A stretch of 64,000 nt of DNA from Hyphomicrobium_A sp963722495 (GTDB lineage Bacteria > Pseudomonadota > Alphaproteobacteria > Rhizobiales > Hyphomicrobiaceae), in contig CAVRND010000028.1 in the NCBI GenBank assembly GCA_963722495.1, forward strand, positions 1-64,000, written 5' to 3'. The translations under genes and the position numbers were made by a program. Below the pieces are notes generated by a model, which saw only the letters and a list, made by a program, of their open reading frames with translations, did not search any database and was not told where the DNA came from. Shown piece by piece: positions 60,215 to 64,000 of the stretch (positions are counted from its first letter, which is position 1; each line of letters opens with the position of its first letter).

Positions 60215-60234
60215 ACGATGTTGGTAACTTGCGA

Positions 60235-61541
<1,307 letters not shown>

Positions 61542-61712
61542 GGGTCTTTGTCCTTGGTTTTGTCGGCAGACGGAATGGAATCCCGGGGCTCAAGACCGCC
61601 ACCAGGCTTGCCGCCATAGTAGGATCGCGCCACGTCGGGCTCAAGCCGTATAGCCTAACGCGGTTTCCAACTAGCCTTTTCTGGGGGGTGCGCCGAAGCG
61701 CAGCGGCGGCGC

Positions 61713-62957
61713 CTACTCGGCCGCGAGCCGCCCGGACTGCCCCTTCGACAGCGGGCAGGCTTCCCAGAGCTCGGTCAGCGCCGCGACGAGGTGGTCCATC
61801 TGGGCGTCCGTGTGCACCGGCGACGGCGTCAGCCGGATGCGCTCGGTGCCGCGCGGCACGGTCGGATAGTTGATCGGCTGCACGTAGATGCCGTAGTGCT
61901 CGAGCAGCGCGTCGGTCACCGCCTTGCAGTGCACCGGATCGCCGACGGTCACCGGCACGATGTGGCTCGGCGACGTCATGACCGGCAGGCCGGCCGTCGA
62001 CCAGCCGGCGCTTCAGCGTCGCGCGGCGCGCTCCTGATGGCGCGCGCGCTCGACGCGTGCTCGCCTTGAGGTGGCGGATGCTGGCCAGCGCGCCGGCGGC
62101 GATGCGCCGGCGCCAGCGAGGTCGTGAAGATGAAGCCCGGCGCGTACGAGCGGATGGCGTCGCAGCAGTCGCGCGATGCGGCGATGTAGCCGCCCATGAC
62201 GCCGAAGCCCTTGGCGAGCGTGCCGTTGATGATGTCGACGCGGTCCATGACGCCGTCGCGCTCGGCGATGCCGCCGCCGCGCGGGCCGTAGAGGCCGACG
62301 GCGTGCACTTCGTCGAGATAGGTCAGCGCGCCGTACTTCTCGGCCAGGTCGCAGATCGCCGCCGATCGGCGCGATGTGGCCGTCCATCGAGTAGACGCTC
62401 TCGAAGGCGATGATCTTCGGCGTGGCGCGATCGGAAGCTCCTTGCAGCTGCGCCTCGAGATCGGCGAGGTCGTTGTGGCGCCAGATGCGCTTCGGGCCGC
62501 CGCCGTGGCGGATGCCGGCGATCATCGAGGCGTGGTTCTTCTCGTCGGAGAAGATGACGGCGCCGGGCAGCAGCTTCGCGAGCGTCGACAGCGTCGCGTC
62601 GTTGGCGACATAGGCCGAGGTGAACAGCAGCGCCGCTTCCTTGCCGTGCAGGTCGGCGAGCTCGGCTCCAGCTCGACGTGATAGTGCGTCGTGCCGGAGA
62701 TGTTGCGCGTGCCGCCCGAGCCGGCGCCGACGCGTGTCGATCGCCTCGTGCATGGCGGCGATGCACGGCCGGGTGCTGGCCCATGCCGAGATAGTCGTTG
62801 GAGCACCAGACGGTGATGGGACGCGCGGGCGCCGAATTGTTGAAGTGCTCGGCCGGAGGATAGGCGCCGCGGCGGCGCTTCAGGTCGGCAAAGACGCGGT
62901 AGCGCCCCTCGCGATGGACGGCGTCGAGCGCATCCCTGAACTTCTTGCGTAATCCAT
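61713..62957 (-). CDS. hemA: 5-aminolevulinate synthase
   Basis: The C4-pathway enzyme joins glycine and succinyl-CoA, the first step of tetrapyrrole synthesis in Alphaproteobacteria. About 410 residues. The start is MDYARKFRDALDAVHREGRY (one A missing), then NDYLGMGQHPAV, GSGGTRNISGTTHYH, ADLHGKEAALLFTSAYVAND and FSDEKNHASMIAGIRHG. The PLP-lysine block NGTLAKGFGVMGGYIAAS follows. Frame changes are frequent. The end is LSKGQSGRLAAE. Confidence 0.95.
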
Positions 62958-63125
62958 CAGGCGACTTTCAACTCCCCGTACTTCTTTTTTGTTCTAGCAT
63001 CGCCCGGCGGCGCCATGGCGAGCAACGTGTCTATTGTCGCGCCGGCAATCAAGGACCGCGCGAACAAAGTTCCCTTAAGCGCGAGCAAAAGCGTTGATGC
63101 CGATCAATCGCGAAGGCGCGACTGA

Positions 63126-64000
63126 CTAGTATGCCGCGGCGATCTCGCCCACCCCGTCTTTTGGTAGAGGTCGCGGCCGGAACTGGACCACGCCGTCCGG
63201 CGTCGCCCAGGCCGTGACATAAGACGAAATAGAGCGGAACAGGCTTACGTCAGCCGCACTGTCTTGCGCTCTGCCCGATTCCTTCATGTGCTCGACCTGC
63301 TCGGCGCTCAGCCCTGCCCGGTCAGCAGCCACGCGGCGAGCTCCTCGATGTTCTGCACGCGCACGCAGCCCGAGCTGGCAGCTCGGAAATTACGCCCGAA
63401 CAGGAACTCCTTCGGCTGTCGTGCATGTAGACCGAACTCGAGTTGGCGAAGTTGATCTTCAGGAAGCCGAGCGGATTGTCCTTTCCCGGCGCCTGCCGAT
63501 ACGAAAGCTGCAGCGGACGCGCCGCTCGACCAGTCGATCGTTTCGGGATCGAGCTTCTTGCCGCCCTCGTAGGCGTCGATGCCGAACTTCACCAGCACGC
63601 TCTGCGCCGCTCTGCCTGCATCTCGCGGCCCTTGGGGATCAGGTCCTCCTTGATCACCGTCGGCGGCAGCGTCCAGATCGGGTTGAAGTTCGAGCTCGGT
63701 GATGGTCGAACGCAGCATCGGCGTCGGCCGGTCGGGCTTGCCGACGACGCCGGAGTGGCGCTGGACCACGGCGCCGTTCTCGATCGCCTCGATCTGCGCG
63801 GCGGGGATGTTGACCAGCACGTAGCGCTTGCCGACGATCTTGGTGAGATCCGTCAGCCGCGTCAGGTTGGCTTTGAGCTGCTTGAGGCGGACCTCGGCCG
63901 GCACGTTGAGCGCCGCGATGGTGCGCTTGTCGACGATGCCGGTCGGCGCCAGGCCGTTGGAGGCCTGGAAGCGCTTCACCGCCGTCTCGAGGTCGCTGCC
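63126..64000 (-). CDS. L,D-transpeptidase, YcbB-like, 5' end outside window
   Basis: The C-terminal part of a second L,D-transpeptidase. Seen are a peptidoglycan-binding end (VKRFQASNGLAPTGIVDKRTI), RYVLVNIPAAQIEAIENG, KLDPETIDWSSGAS, the nucleophile block SSGCVRVQNIEELAAWLLTG, and the end GVGEIAAAY. It resembles the protein at 52936-54346 in layout but differs in sequence. Frame changes near 63680, 63610, 63520, 63415 and 63210. It is upstream of hemA on the same strand. Confidence 0.85.

Overview
The window looks like the chromosome of an alphaproteobacterium, most likely of the order Hyphomicrobiales (Rhizobiales). GC content is high, codons end mostly in G or C, and several gene blocks are typical of that group: nnrD/glnB/glnA, dgt-argS-SPOR-nagZ-scpA-scpB, tatABC-serS-surE-nlpD, pcm-tolC-popZ-valS, and glyA-nrdR-ribD-ribE-ribBA-ribH-nusB-thiL. 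ALA synthase of the C4 pathway (hemA) and a PopZ polar organizer also point to Alphaproteobacteria. No phage, insertion sequence or CRISPR array was seen.

Layout. 0-2.8 kb: nitrogen control (PII, glutamine synthetase) behind a good sigma-54 promoter match, divergent from an NAD(P)HX repair gene. 2.8-12 kb: mostly small or hypothetical genes, including a tandem pair of related two-helix membrane proteins, a HisC-like aminotransferase, DUF4846 and DUF1489 proteins, and a secreted coiled-coil protein. 12.6-24.1 kb: nearly all genes are intact; they include a serine-palmitoyltransferase-like enzyme, a beta-barrel outer membrane protein, release factor 3, LssY_C, two cupins, a DoxD-DoxA fusion, a voltage-gated-type cation channel with a C-terminal zinc ribbon, and a DUF72 protein. 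24.1-38.9 kb: a long minus-strand housekeeping block (dgt, argS, SPOR protein, nagZ, scpA, scpB, an ABC ATPase, tatA, tatB, tatC, serS, surE, nlpD) covering replication, cell division, protein export and envelope maintenance. 39-43 kb: ErpA, exonuclease III, TPR/Sel1-type proteins. 43-52 kb: ilvD, valS, popZ, tolC, pcm. 52-54.4 kb: tRNA-Cys, a VOC protein, tRNA-Asn and an L,D-transpeptidase. 54.5-61.5 kb: the riboflavin/NusB/ThiL operon headed by glyA and nrdR. 61.7-64 kb: hemA and the 3' part of a second L,D-transpeptidase.

Sequence quality dominates interpretation. Many obligatory genes (glnA, serS, argS, valS, ilvD, glyA, hemA, ribBA, nrdR) are broken by single-base indels although the protein continues perfectly in another frame. 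Most are one-base insertions, very often a C after a G or a G after a C. This looks like a consensus or assembly artefact, not gene decay, so these genes are annotated as one CDS over their whole span. The segment from about 14.5 to 24.4 kb is almost free of such lesions.

The most interesting items are the DoxD-DoxA fusion beside a channel with a zinc ribbon, a RibBA whose GTP cyclohydrolase domain lacks the zinc cysteines, the tandem membrane-protein pair, a 16-codon ORF with a near-perfect ribosome binding site followed by a terminator, and two copies of a parS-like 16-bp palindrome.
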